NCBI GenBank assembly: GCA_963784995.1
Contig: CAWATZ010000001.1
Span: 248,001 to 312,000 of the forward strand
Direction: 5' to 3'
DNA: 64,000 bases
DNA from: CAWATZ01 sp963784995
Lineage (GTDB): Bacteria > Planctomycetota > Planctomycetia > Gemmatales > Gemmataceae
The translations under genes were made by a program, and so were the position numbers. Below the pieces are notes generated by a model. It searched no databases and was not told where the DNA came from. It saw nothing but the letters and a program-made list of their open reading frames with translations. Shown piece by piece: positions 49,941 to 57,540 of this stretch. The stretch's first letter is position 1. Every line of letters begins with the position of its first letter.

Positions 49941-52900
49941 ATGAGTACTGCCACGACCACCACAACCGCGGCTTTAGACGTCCAGCACTTGCCTGACGAT
50001 CCCGCCGTCCTCAAACGGATGATCGAGGAGTTGCTCGGAGCCCTGGCGGCACGCCAGCGGGAGCTGAGCCAAATCCAAGTCCGCCTGGACCAGCTGCTGC
50101 GTCGTCTCTATGGTCCACGCAGCGAACGATTCGACCCCAGCCAATTGTCTCTGTTTACGCAACCGGATGCGGCGGCAGCCAACGGAGACGGTCCAACAGG
50201 ACCAGACGAGAGCAAACCAGCCAAAGCCAAGCGGCGCCACAAGCACGGCCGGCAGCGGCCTCCCCAACACTTGCCTCGGCAGCGTCGGCTGCATGAGCTA
50301 ACGGAAGCGGAGCGTTGCTGCAGTTGCTGTGGTCTGCCCCGCGTGGTCATTGGCGAAGAAGTCAGCGAGCAATACGATTGCGTGCCGCAGTCGATCTTTG
50401 TCATCGAAAACGTCCGCCTGAAGTATGCGTGTGTTGGCTGTGAGCAACGGCGCCGGCAGCTGTCCGAGCAAAGCGAGCCGCCACCGGCCACGGTGTCTGA
50501 GCCGGCCGCCGCGGGGTCCGGCCCGACGGCAGCAACCACTGCTGGGGCCACTGCAACAGCGGACCCCGTTTTGTTCCAGCCCGGCGTCGTGCCTGTCGTG
50601 ACGCTGAGCACGGCACCCCTGCCGCTGGAGGGAGTGCCACGCTGCCTGGCGGCGCCCGGGCTGCTGGCTCACGTCATCCTCAGCAAGTTTGGCGATCACC
50701 TGCCGCTGTATCGGCAAGAACAGATCTTCGCGCGGCAGGGAGTGCCGCTGAAACGCAGCACGCTGTGCGACTGGCTGAAGCAGTCGGCTGACCTGGTGCG
50801 GCCGCTCTATGAGTTGCTGCACAGCGACATCAAGAAGTCTCAGGTGATCGGGAGCGATGACACTCCAGTGACAGTCCAGAGCCGTGGCGTGCGTGCCAGC
50901 CATCAGGGTCGTGTCTGGGTCTACCTGGGCGACACGGACCATCCCTACACCGTCTATGATTACAGTCCCGATCGCAAGCAAGAACGGCCCCAGGACTTCC
51001 TGAAAGGCTACCAGGGCTTCTTGCAAGCCGATGCTTACAGCGGCTACGACCAACTGTATGCCGGCGGCAAGATCGTGGAAGTCGGTTGTTGGGCGCACGT
51101 GCGGCGGAAGTTCTTCAAGGCGCAGACGACAGACGCGGCGCGGGCGTCCTACGTGTTAGGAGTGATTCGCCAGTTGTATGCCGTGGAGAAGAAAGCGACC
51201 CAGCAGAGTGAGGATGCGGGGTTGTCGTTGGCAGAGAGTTGGCAGCTGCGGCAGCGGTTGCGTCAGGAAGAGAGTGTGCCACTGCTGACGTCGCTAAGAC
51301 AATGGTTGGAGCAAGAACGAGGCGGAGTGCTGCCGAAGAGTCCAATGGGCGAAGCCATCACTTATGCCTTGAACCAATGGCAGGCCCTGGAGCGTTATAC
51401 GACCCAAGGGTATTTGGCGATTGACAACAACGCGGCGGAAGGCGCCCTGCGCACGGTGGCGGTTGGCCGTAAGAACTACTTGTTCTTTGGCAGCGATGGC
51501 GGCGGGGAGACGGCAGCGGTGCTGTACAGCCTGGTGCAGACGTGCAAGCGTCTGGGGATCGAGCCGTGGCGCTACTTGCGTGACGTGCTGCAGCGTTTGC
51601 CGAGCTGTGCAGCGGAGCAACTGCCAGAACTGCTGCCGGACCGCTGGGCGGCGGCGAACGGCGCACCAGCGAAGCGGTCGTGGACAGCGGCTGAGCGTGC
51701 CGCGGTCCAGGCCGCCCTGCCCGCCAAGCCAAGAAGGACACGTCCGCCGCTGCCCGTCCGGAGTTCGTCCCGGCGAACCGTTGGACCGCGCGGCTGCCCA
51801 CCAGCACCGTCATGCCTGGGCAAGCTCTTGGTGCATCCCGAACGTCTCCTCCGTCTTCCCATCCCTGCCTGCGGTTCGGCGGACGCTTACCAAAATGGCT
51901 ACCTCAGCGTCAGCCTGAAGGACAGTGTCCGCACCGGCCAGGAGACCACCAGCCTCAGCGACGTTCAGACCAGCAGCACCAACTATTACGCGGCCGGCAG
52001 TTACTCCGGCGGGAGCAACGCTTACAGCCTGGGCAGCGTCAACTACCAGGGCCGCAGCAGCGACCTGAGTACCCTGGTCAAGGAGGGCGGCCTGACCGAG
52101 ACCGGCAGCCAGCTGACCAACCAGCTGAACGCCCTGGCCACCGGCGTCAACTCGGTCTGGAGCAACAAGCTCTACCAGCAAACCAACAGTTCCACTCAGA
52201 CCCAGGTCAGCCAGTCCAACGCCACCCTCAGCGAGCTGGGCTGCTTCAGCAACGGCGCCTTCGCACTGGATAGCGTCGTGCTGCGTCAGTCGGGCAGCAC
52301 CACGACCACCACCCGACAGGACTCCACCAACAGCTCCACCCAGCTGACGCTGAAGTACTTCACCTTCATTGCCCCCAGTCCACTCATTGCCTTCTACTCC
52401 GCCACCAGCACCACGACCCTGCACCAGCACGAGAGCGACTCCAGCGCCGACACCGCCACCAGCAGCAGCTCTTTGACCGAGGCCGGCAGTTACGCTCAGA
52501 ATTGCTTTGCCCTGACCAGCGTGTCTTACGACCAGTGGCGTGACCACGACACGACCGCGCAGCAGACCGTGCTCAGCACCGAGACCGGCACGCAACTGGG
52601 CCTGTACAGCGCCACCAGCAACTACTGCCTGGCCTTGAACTCGGTCACCGGCACCGACAAGGTTTACACCAGCCTCAGCAGCAGTTCCAACTCCCACCTG
52701 CACGAGGCCGGTTCGGCGGGCACGACGGGCAATTTCAACCTGGATTGCGTCCGTTACGACGCCGGCGGCCTGTCCAGCTACACTCGGGACGAAACCCAGC
52801 AGGCGCTGTCACGGCAGACCACGGTCAACGTCAGCAGCAAACCGGCCAACCAGAACCTGCTGGCTACCCTCAAGGCGCTGGCGTTGTCGCGTCTGGGCCT

Positions 52901-54488
52901 GGCCAGCACCAGCAACAGCACCACCAGCCTTCTCAGCGTCAGCGACCTGAACAGCAACACCACCAGCACGCTCACCAGCACCGGCCTGTACTCCTGGACT
53001 GCCGACGACTCCGGCAAGTACAGTAACGGCAGTTATACCCTCTCCAGCATGGTGCTGCAGCAGCGAGCCACCGTCCACCAGGACAGCGAGGCCGTCTGCC
53101 TGGCCACCAGCAGCACCAGCGGCAACAACGGCACGCACAACGGTCTGGGCGTCTCCCTGGAGACGCAGACCGGCAGCCTGTCGGACCAGCTGACCATCTA
53201 CCAGGCGGGCACGGCCGACCACAGCGGCTTCAACCTGTCCAGCTTCCAGCTGACCGCCACCACGTACAGCGGCAGCACCGTGGCACTGAGCCAGAAAAGC
53301 ACCGACAGCGTCTCGGGCAGCATCAGCGACGCCAGCGGCACGGTGCCCAGCAACTACAAGGGGCTCAGCACCAGCAGCCTGATCCAGAACAGCACCCAGA
53401 GCCAGTCGGCCGCACTGGACGAGAAGGGCACCTTTGGCAACGGCAGCCTGCAGCTGGGGCTGGTGAGCATGACCCTGGATGGCCAGTTCACCTCCAGCTC
53501 GCGCAGCTCCAGCAGCAACAGCTACACCGAAGGCAACGACAGCACCAGCGTCACGGCCAACTCCTCGGGCAACTACCATCTGCAAGCGGCCGGCAGTTTC
53601 AGCCACGGTTCGCTGGCGCTGTCCTGTTTCAGCTACAACGGCAAGTCGGGCAGCGTGGCCACCATGACGCAGCTGGGCACTGCCGCCGGGGCCAACTACT
53701 CGCACACCGACAACTGGAAGGAGAACTTCAGCCTCAACGAGCAGGGCAGCTACAGTCCGAGTGCGGCGGCTGCAACGGGCAACGGCTGGAGCCTGAGCAG
53801 TTACGTCAGCAAGTACCAGCAGACGGAGACGGCCGGCGACAAGATCAAGAACAGCACGGCCAGCACCAACAACAGCAGCACGACCACGGTGACGGGCACG
53901 GGCACGGTGGGCAACAGCGTATCCAACAGTTCGGGTTACAACAACTGGAATGGGCGGCGTTCGTCCTACGTCAACCCCAGCACGACCACGGTGACGCTGA
54001 CGGGTCCCGGCGTGCCGGCGACTCTACCCCGACGTGGGCGTCAGCGGCTTTACCGCGGCCGTGAGCGGCTGGGCCAAAGGGGTCATCGCCGGGCAGTTGC
54101 TGGGCGTGTCCTTGCCGACGACGCTGCCGGCGCTGGCTGGGGGCGGCAACGCCCCGCTGAGCCAGCCGCCGCAGCTGAGCATGGTGGCACCGCCGCTGCA
54201 GGGGGGAGTGCAGCCCCAACCCTACGGCGGCTGGTTGACGGTACAGCAAGGGCCAACGACCAATCCCAGTCCCTGGAACGACCTGGGCCAGACCGGACAG
54301 AACTTGTGGAATCTGGTCAACAAGGCCTACCAGGATGGTCAGAGCAAGCTCCAGAGTCTGCTGCAGAACCAGAACCAGAACCCGCTGTCGATGTATTCGT
54401 CGCAGTTGTGGACGGCGCTGGTCGATGCCTTGCCCAACGGCGTGGAGATCACCTACAACTGGAAGGCGATCGTCGGGGCGGTCTTTGA
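49941..54488 (+). CDS. tnpC: IS66 TnpC transposase fused in frame to the cassette 5 toxin stalk
   Basis: A 1515-codon frame from ATG 49941. Residues 1 to about 630 are IS66 TnpC: N-terminal coiled region (RQRELSQIQVRLDQLL, RRLYGPRSERFD), zinc-finger-like CCSCCGLPRVV, DDE triad in VIGSDDTPVTV, FLQADAYSGYDQLY and YLAIDNNAAEGALR, and the C-terminal GRKNYLFFGSDGGGETAA. No stop occurs before the right inverted repeat; the frame crosses it (ACGSADAYQ) and continues in the correct stalk frame (NGYLSVSLKDSVRTGQETTS). Residues about 650-1350 are cassette 5 stalk, almost identical to cassette 2. At about 54020 one extra base (GGCGACTCTACC versus GGCGCTCTACC) ends the real frame; the last ~155 codons are out of sense. 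Whether the fusion is expressed is unknown. Confidence 0.8.
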   Translation: MSTATTTTTAALDVQHLPDDPAVLKRMIEELLGALAARQRELSQIQVRLDQLLRRLYGPRSERFDPSQLSLFTQPDAAAANGDGPTGPDESKPAKAKRRHKHGRQRPPQHLPRQRRLHELTEAERCCSCCGLPRVVIGEEVSEQYDCVPQSIFVIENVRLKYACVGCEQRRRQLSEQSEPPPATVSEPAAAGSGPTAATTAGATATADPVLFQPGVVPVVTLSTAPLPLEGVPRCLAAPGLLAHVILSKFGDHLPLYRQEQIFARQGVPLKRSTLCDWLKQSADLVRPLYELLHSDIKKSQVIGSDDTPVTVQSRGVRASHQGRVWVYLGDTDHPYTVYDYSPDRKQERPQDFLKGYQGFLQADAYSGYDQLYAGGKIVEVGCWAHVRRKFFKAQTTDAARASYVLGVIRQLYAVEKKATQQSEDAGLSLAESWQLRQRLRQEESVPLLTSLRQWLEQERGGVLPKSPMGEAITYALNQWQALERYTTQGYLAIDNNAAEGALRTVAVGRKNYLFFGSDGGGETAAVLYSLVQTCKRLGIEPWRYLRDVLQRLPSCAAEQLPELLPDRWAAANGAPAKRSWTAAERAAVQAALPAKPRRTRPPLPVRSSSRRTVGPRGCPPAPSCLGKLLVHPERLLRLPIPACGSADAYQNGYLSVSLKDSVRTGQETTSLSDVQTSSTNYYAAGSYSGGSNAYSLGSVNYQGRSSDLSTLVKEGGLTETGSQLTNQLNALATGVNSVWSNKLYQQTNSSTQTQVSQSNATLSELGCFSNGAFALDSVVLRQSGSTTTTTRQDSTNSSTQLTLKYFTFIAPSPLIAFYSATSTTTLHQHESDSSADTATSSSSLTEAGSYAQNCFALTSVSYDQWRDHDTTAQQTVLSTETGTQLGLYSATSNYCLALNSVTGTDKVYTSLSSSSNSHLHEAGSAGTTGNFNLDCVRYDAGGLSSYTRDETQQALSRQTTVNVSSKPANQNLLATLKALALSRLGLASTSNSTTSLLSVSDLNSNTTSTLTSTGLYSWTADDSGKYSNGSYTLSSMVLQQRATVHQDSEAVCLATSSTSGNNGTHNGLGVSLETQTGSLSDQLTIYQAGTADHSGFNLSSFQLTATTYSGSTVALSQKSTDSVSGSISDASGTVPSNYKGLSTSSLIQNSTQSQSAALDEKGTFGNGSLQLGLVSMTLDGQFTSSSRSSSSNSYTEGNDSTSVTANSSGNYHLQAAGSFSHGSLALSCFSYNGKSGSVATMTQLGTAAGANYSHTDNWKENFSLNEQGSYSPSAAAATGNGWSLSSYVSKYQQTETAGDKIKNSTASTNNSSTTTVTGTGTVGNSVSNSSGYNNWNGRRSSYVNPSTTTVTLTGPGVPATLPRRGRQRLYRGRERLGQRGHRRAVAGRVLADDAAGAGWGRQRPAEPAAAAEHGGTAAAGGSAAPTLRRLVDGTARANDQSQSLERPGPDRTELVESGQQGLPGWSEQAPESAAEPEPEPAVDVFVAVVDGAGRCLAQRRGDHLQLEGDRRGGL

Positions 54489-55203
54489 CTTCGTGGGCGG
54501 CGCCTTGAGTGCGTTGACCAACGGTTTGACGGACCGAGCGTTGAACGGTGCCGGGCTGAACTGGCTGGTGAACCCGGACTCGACGGCCTACCGCGTGGGG
54601 ACCTACGTTGGGCAGGCGCTGGACATCGTGCTGACGTTCACGCCGGTGGGTCGGGTGCTGGGGTTCATCCAGATGGCGGGGGGTCTGTGGAATGCCTACG
54701 ACGCCTACCAGGCCGGGGACTACGCGGGAGCGGCGCTGGGAGCGGTGCAGGCGTTGGCGCTGGGATTGAAGGGGGTGTCGCGCTGTGCGGCGACGCAGTG
54801 GCGCAGAAGACCTTCGGCAAGCTGGCCCGGGGATCAGCAACGTGGTGGGGAAGACGGCGGGAGTGCTCTCGACGGGCTTGGGAGTGGTCTCGACTGGCCT
54901 GACGCTGTACAGTGTGTACAACAACTTCACGTCGCCCAACGGGGACCCGATCAAGGGCTTGCTGGACCTGGCGCAGGCGAGCGTGACGTTCTACGCCCAG
55001 GTGGCCAGTTCCTGCTTCACCGGCCGGATGCTGTCGCGCACGGCGGAAGGGAAGAAGCGGGTCGATGCGATCCGAGAGGGCGACTTGGTCTGGTCGCGAG
55101 ACGAGAACGATCCGTACGGTCCGCTGGTGTTGAAAGCGGTGCTGGCGACGTTCGAGCGGCTGTCTGGCATCTGGCACGTGAAGATCCCGGGACAGACGAT
55201 TGA
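54034..55203 (+). CDS. cassette 5 pre-Hint segment (second frame)
   Basis: Real sense runs from about 54022 to about 54805 in this frame, with a GTG at 54034 (VGVSGFTAAVSGWAKGVIAG). It holds the pre-Hint segment common to all cassettes: PYGGWLTVQQGPTTNPSPWN, YSSQLWTALVDALPNGVEIT, VGQALDIVLTFTPVGRVLGF and YAGAALGAVQALALGLKGVS. Compared with cassette 3, a base is missing at about 54803 and another near 54830, after which the Hint continues in the 54785 frame. The remaining ~130 codons are out of sense. Not an independent gene. Confidence 0.55.
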   Translation: MGVSGFTAAVSGWAKGVIAGQLLGVSLPTTLPALAGGGNAPLSQPPQLSMVAPPLQGGVQPQPYGGWLTVQQGPTTNPSPWNDLGQTGQNLWNLVNKAYQDGQSKLQSLLQNQNQNPLSMYSSQLWTALVDALPNGVEITYNWKAIVGAVFDFVGGALSALTNGLTDRALNGAGLNWLVNPDSTAYRVGTYVGQALDIVLTFTPVGRVLGFIQMAGGLWNAYDAYQAGDYAGAALGAVQALALGLKGVSRCAATQWRRRPSASWPGDQQRGGEDGGSALDGLGSGLDWPDAVQCVQQLHVAQRGPDQGLAGPGAGERDVLRPGGQFLLHRPDAVAHGGREEAGRCDPRGRLGLVARRERSVRSAGVESGAGDVRAAVWHLAREDPGTDD

Positions 55204-55711
55204 GACGACCTCAGAGCATCCATTCTGGGTCGTTGGGCGTGGTTGGATTCCGACCATGGAGTTGCACCAGAGCGACCTGTTGCTCACGGACGAAGGGATG
55301 CTGGCGACGGTGGAAGGCGTGGAAGACACGCGCAAAGTCGAGTCGGTTTACAACTTCCTGGTGGAAGACTTCCACACCTACTTCGTCAGTGAGACGGAGG
55401 AAGGCGTCAGCGTTTCGGCGCATAACTATACAGTGAAAGGACGCCTGAAGGATGCCCAACTACCGACATCCGGCAAGATTCGTTACGTTCCTCCCAAAGG
55501 ACATCCCCCTTCACAGCCATTACCCCGTGGTCCCAATCATGGCTACATTGATCGTTTCGGCAACGAATGGGTGAGGGGCCCATCCAGAACGGCTGGCCAA
55601 CCGTTTGAGTGGGATGTTCAGCTTGGTCGCAACGCCACTCGGGGTATGCGTGCAATGTCCTCGGATGGTGCGCATGTGAACGTGTCATTGGATGGAGAGG
55701 TCACACACTGA
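54785..55711 (+). CDS. cassette 5 Hint domain with Ntox17-like toxin tip
   Basis: Real sense runs from about 54830 (ISNVVGKTAGVLSTGLGVVS) to 55711. The Hint starts at Cys 55013 (SSCFTGRMLSRTAEGKKRVD); blocks ETTSEHPFWVVGRGWIPTME and VESVYNFLVEDFHTYFVSE; it ends SVSAHN in frame. The tip of about 95 residues begins YTVKGRLKDAQLPTSGKIRY and contains PPKGHPPSQPLPRGPNHGYI, DRFGNEWVRGPSRTAGQPFE and WDVQLGR ... HVNVSLDGEVTH, the pattern of polymorphic toxin type 17 (Ntox17), a small all-beta putative RNase. The stop lies 34 bases before the immunity start. AT-richer than the stalk. Confidence 0.78.
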   Translation: MRRRSGAEDLRQAGPGISNVVGKTAGVLSTGLGVVSTGLTLYSVYNNFTSPNGDPIKGLLDLAQASVTFYAQVASSCFTGRMLSRTAEGKKRVDAIREGDLVWSRDENDPYGPLVLKAVLATFERLSGIWHVKIPGQTIETTSEHPFWVVGRGWIPTMELHQSDLLLTDEGMLATVEGVEDTRKVESVYNFLVEDFHTYFVSETEEGVSVSAHNYTVKGRLKDAQLPTSGKIRYVPPKGHPPSQPLPRGPNHGYIDRFGNEWVRGPSRTAGQPFEWDVQLGRNATRGMRAMSSDGAHVNVSLDGEVTH

Positions 55712-55745
55712 TGTCAATCGCCTTCTTGCAAGGAATTCGCTTATC

Positions 55746-56057
55746 ATGACTATCACACCACGCTTTACCTTTTATGAAAAAGTGAGAATTCATTCTATTG
55801 AGCCAGCCAAGTCTCATCTGGATGGAGAATTTGGCACGATTCTAGGGCGTACACTGACAGAGGACAACAAGACATGGTTGTATGCGGTCTGGCTGGACTC
55901 GGAACAAATGACGTGGTCGTTCAACGAAAGTGAACTTGAAGGGACGGGCGAGTATGGTCAACGTGAGGACTTATATGACGGTTCCAAGCTACGAGTTGTG
56001 GTCGATGATAGCGGGGAGGGTAAAATAGTTTCCCAAGACGAGCATGATCACGGATGA
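55746..56057 (+). CDS. cassette 5 immunity protein, Imm31-like
   Basis: 103 residues from ATG 55746 (MTITPRFTFYEKVRIHSIEP) with an AAGGA site about 13 bases upstream; the frame is open further back, but this start gives the family N-terminus. The pattern FYEKVRI ... GEFGTILGRTLTEDNKTWLY ... VWLDSEQMTWSFNESELEGT matches Imm31, the usual partner of Ntox17 tips. It should bind the toxin in the producing cell. The acidic tail (DDSGEGKIVSQDEHDHG) fits neutralising a basic toxin. Intact. Confidence 0.78.
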   Translation: MTITPRFTFYEKVRIHSIEPAKSHLDGEFGTILGRTLTEDNKTWLYAVWLDSEQMTWSFNESELEGTGEYGQREDLYDGSKLRVVVDDSGEGKIVSQDEHDHG

Positions 56058-56085
56058 ACCGAAAACGGGAAACTGGGACGGACAG

Positions 56086-56187
56086 CCAAAAGGGAACGGA
56101 TCTATTTATTGTGAGACAATGCGGGTGTCTTATTAGGATGCAGGCGAGCCAAGTCTCGACCGATAAAGGGACGCATCTATTTATTAC
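56086..56187 (+). repeat. boundary repeat ISR-e plus a partial second copy
   Basis: ISR-e (56086-56160) has the variant GTGTCTTATTAGGATGCAGG followed by CGAGCCAAGTCTCGAC, as in ISR-c. Directly after it, 56164-56187 (TAAAGGGACGCATCTATTTA) is the first third of another copy, cut where the leader of the orphan Hint gene begins. Confidence 0.8.
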
Positions 56188-56205
56188 CACTCCGGAGAGC
56201 CAACC

Positions 56206-56883
56206 ATGTTCCTGACACCCAAGCGCATCCTGAACCTCACCGTCAATGGCCAAGTCATTCCGACGACGGCAGATCACCCCTACTTTGTCCACGGCCAAGG
56301 CTGGATCAAGGCCAGCGATCTTCGTGCCGGTGACTTGCTGCTCAGCGACGACGGCCAATGTGTCGCCATTGAAGCCATCACCGAAACTGGCACCGAAGAA
56401 GTCGTCCACAACCTCGGAGAGCATCCCGTGTCCGCCGAGACGCTGACCCAATACCGCAACAGCCATCCCATGATTGGTTTCACTGCTGGGATGCTGGTGC
56501 GGACGGCCAACGGCCCTGTTCCCGTTGAGCAGCTTCGCCCTGGAGACTTGATCCTCACCAGGTTCGATGCCGACCAGCCCAAGCAGCAGCCACAAGACCA
56601 AGATAGCGACTCCAAGGAAGGCATCCCCTTGCGCACTGTCTGTGGCGTCTTTGTCCACGTGGACCCGGTCTGGAGGTTGGCCACGTTTGAGGAACCCTTG
56701 TGGGAGCTAAAGGCGGGTGGGGAAGTCATCCAGAGCCGCCCCGATCATCCCTTCTGCGTCATCGGCAAAGGCTGGGTGCCGCTGTGGCAGTTGCAACCGG
56801 GCGATCCACTGCTGACCGACGATGGCCAGCGCTTGCTCGTGGAAGAAGTCATCGCGCCGCCCGGCTGGCCAGAGCGAAACTGA
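56206..56883 (+). CDS. orphan Hint mini-gene (two partial Hint domains, no toxin)
   Basis: 225 residues from ATG 56206, with its own ribosome site CCGGAGAGCCAACC. The first half lacks the Hint nucleophile region and starts in the middle: ILNLTVNGQVIPTTADHPYF, VHGQGWIKASDLRAGDLLLS, ending TGTEEVVHNLGEHP. The second half restarts a Hint at FTAGMLVRTANGPVPVEQLR with PGDLILTRF and SRPDHPFCVIGKGWVPLWQL, and stops at LLVEEVIAPPGWPERN before the last block. A Cys nucleophile is missing in both (Ala-Gly in place of Cys at TAGM), so self-cleavage is not expected. It is a different Hint lineage from the cassettes. A close relative with the same leader is at 62783. Confidence 0.6.
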   Translation: MFLTPKRILNLTVNGQVIPTTADHPYFVHGQGWIKASDLRAGDLLLSDDGQCVAIEAITETGTEEVVHNLGEHPVSAETLTQYRNSHPMIGFTAGMLVRTANGPVPVEQLRPGDLILTRFDADQPKQQPQDQDSDSKEGIPLRTVCGVFVHVDPVWRLATFEEPLWELKAGGEVIQSRPDHPFCVIGKGWVPLWQLQPGDPLLTDDGQRLLVEEVIAPPGWPERN

Positions 56884-56896
56884 ACGGTTCTCGACC

Positions 56897-57193
56897 ATGA
56901 CGGGCTTCCTGTTCCGCTTGTGGCAGCAGCATTTCGCCAAACTCCAGCGCCAGCTCCACCCTCCGCGCAGCGTCCGGCTGTGCGGAGGGTGCGCCCGCTA
57001 CTCTAGCAGCGGCAGCCAGTCGGCCAGCCTGGTCAGCTCCAGCAGCGTCCGCAGCCACCTGCACGAGGCCGGAGGCTTTACCGCCGGCAGCTACAGCCTG
57101 GGCAGCGTCAATTACACCAGCAGCGGCTCGGGCAGCGTCGAACCAAAAGGGGACGCATCTATTTATTGTGAGACAATGCGGGTGTCCAATTAG
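56897..57193 (+). pseudogene. second copy of the giant-gene head joined to a stalk stub
   Basis: ATG 56897 to about 56984 repeats the first ~85 bases of the cassette 1 gene almost exactly (MTGFLFRLWQQHFAKLQRQL then HPPRSVRL). It departs right before LEALEERVV (CGGCARYSS instead) and jumps into the stalk module SGSQSASLVSSSSVRSHLHE, AGGFTAGSYSLGSVNYTSSG, then runs into ISR-f and stops at 57193. Total 98 codons. The bases before the ATG (AACGGTTCTCGACC) lack the GGAGA site present at 19815, so translation is doubtful. It looks like debris of past recombination between a head and a stalk. Confidence 0.65.
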
Positions 57194-57207
57194 GATGCCG
57201 GCAAACC
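57143..57207 (+). repeat. boundary repeat ISR-f
   Basis: CCAAAAGGGGACGCATCTAT ... GTGTCCAATTAGGATGCCGG ending CAAACC, the same variant and same stalk junction as ISR-d at 39236. Confidence 0.85.
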
Positions 57208-57308
57208 CTGACGGCCAGCGGCGTCCCCGCTTCCCCCAACCCAATCCAGGGCAGCACCTCCTCGCTCGGCTTCGCCCGCACCGACAGCTTTACTCTGACC
57301 AACCGAAG
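57200..57308 (+). pseudogene. stalk stub between two boundary repeats
   Basis: About 105 bases of stalk (QTLTASGVPASPNPIQGSTS then SLGFARTDSFTLTNR), matching 39295-39400 of cassette 4 and 20500-20600 of cassette 1, cut on both sides by boundary repeats. Too short to act as a gene. It repeats the cassette 4 junction in miniature. Confidence 0.7.
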
Positions 57309-57373
57309 CCAAAAGGGGACGGATCTATTTATTGTGCGACAATGCGGGTGTCCGATGAGGATGCCGGCGAACC
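57309..57373 (+). repeat. boundary repeat ISR-g
   Basis: CCAAAAGGGGACGGATCTAT ... TTGTGCGACAATGCGGGTGT ending GCCGGCGAACC; closest to ISR-b at 29688, with which it also shares the following ~120-bp block. Confidence 0.85.
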
Positions 57374-57497
57374 AAGCCGCCACAACGCGGCACTGTGATC
57401 TTTGACAATCCAGATGAGGCAGAGAGGGGCCGACTGGGCGAACTCAACCTGGTGCTGGCCAGATCGCCCAATCGCGTCCTCTCTCTACCTCGAGCAT
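57374..57497 (+). repeat. spacer block shared with 29753-29872
   Basis: Second copy of the block AAGCCGCCACAACGCGGCAC ... ACCTCGAGCATT. It leads into the same stalk module (SLSCSSLSQRGTLVGGSFAF) as in cassette 2. Non-coding as far as I can see. Confidence 0.75.
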
Positions 57498-57540
57498 TGC
57501 CTCGCTCAGTTGCAGCAGTCTCAGTCAGCGTGGCACCCTG

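Larger units (their letters stand above)
48955..51890 (+). mobile_element. IS66-family insertion sequence (complete by its ends), inserted at the left edge of cassette 5
   Basis: Terminal inverted repeats GTAAGCGTCCG at 48955 and its complement CGGACGCTTAC ending at 51890 (inside GGCGGACGCTTAC) bound 2936 bp with three genes in IS66 order: tnpA (49040-49400), tnpB (49388-49753) and tnpC (49941 on). IS66 elements normally make 8-bp target duplications. Here the left flank GATTTTTC and right flank CAAAATGG differ, so one flank was lost by later deletion or recombination. The right end abuts stalk sequence of cassette 5. Confidence 0.85.

Noticed and set aside
29628..57373. Repeated ~65-bp units considered as a CRISPR array
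   Set aside because: Copies are kilobases apart, vary in length and have no spacers of uniform size; no cas genes are present.
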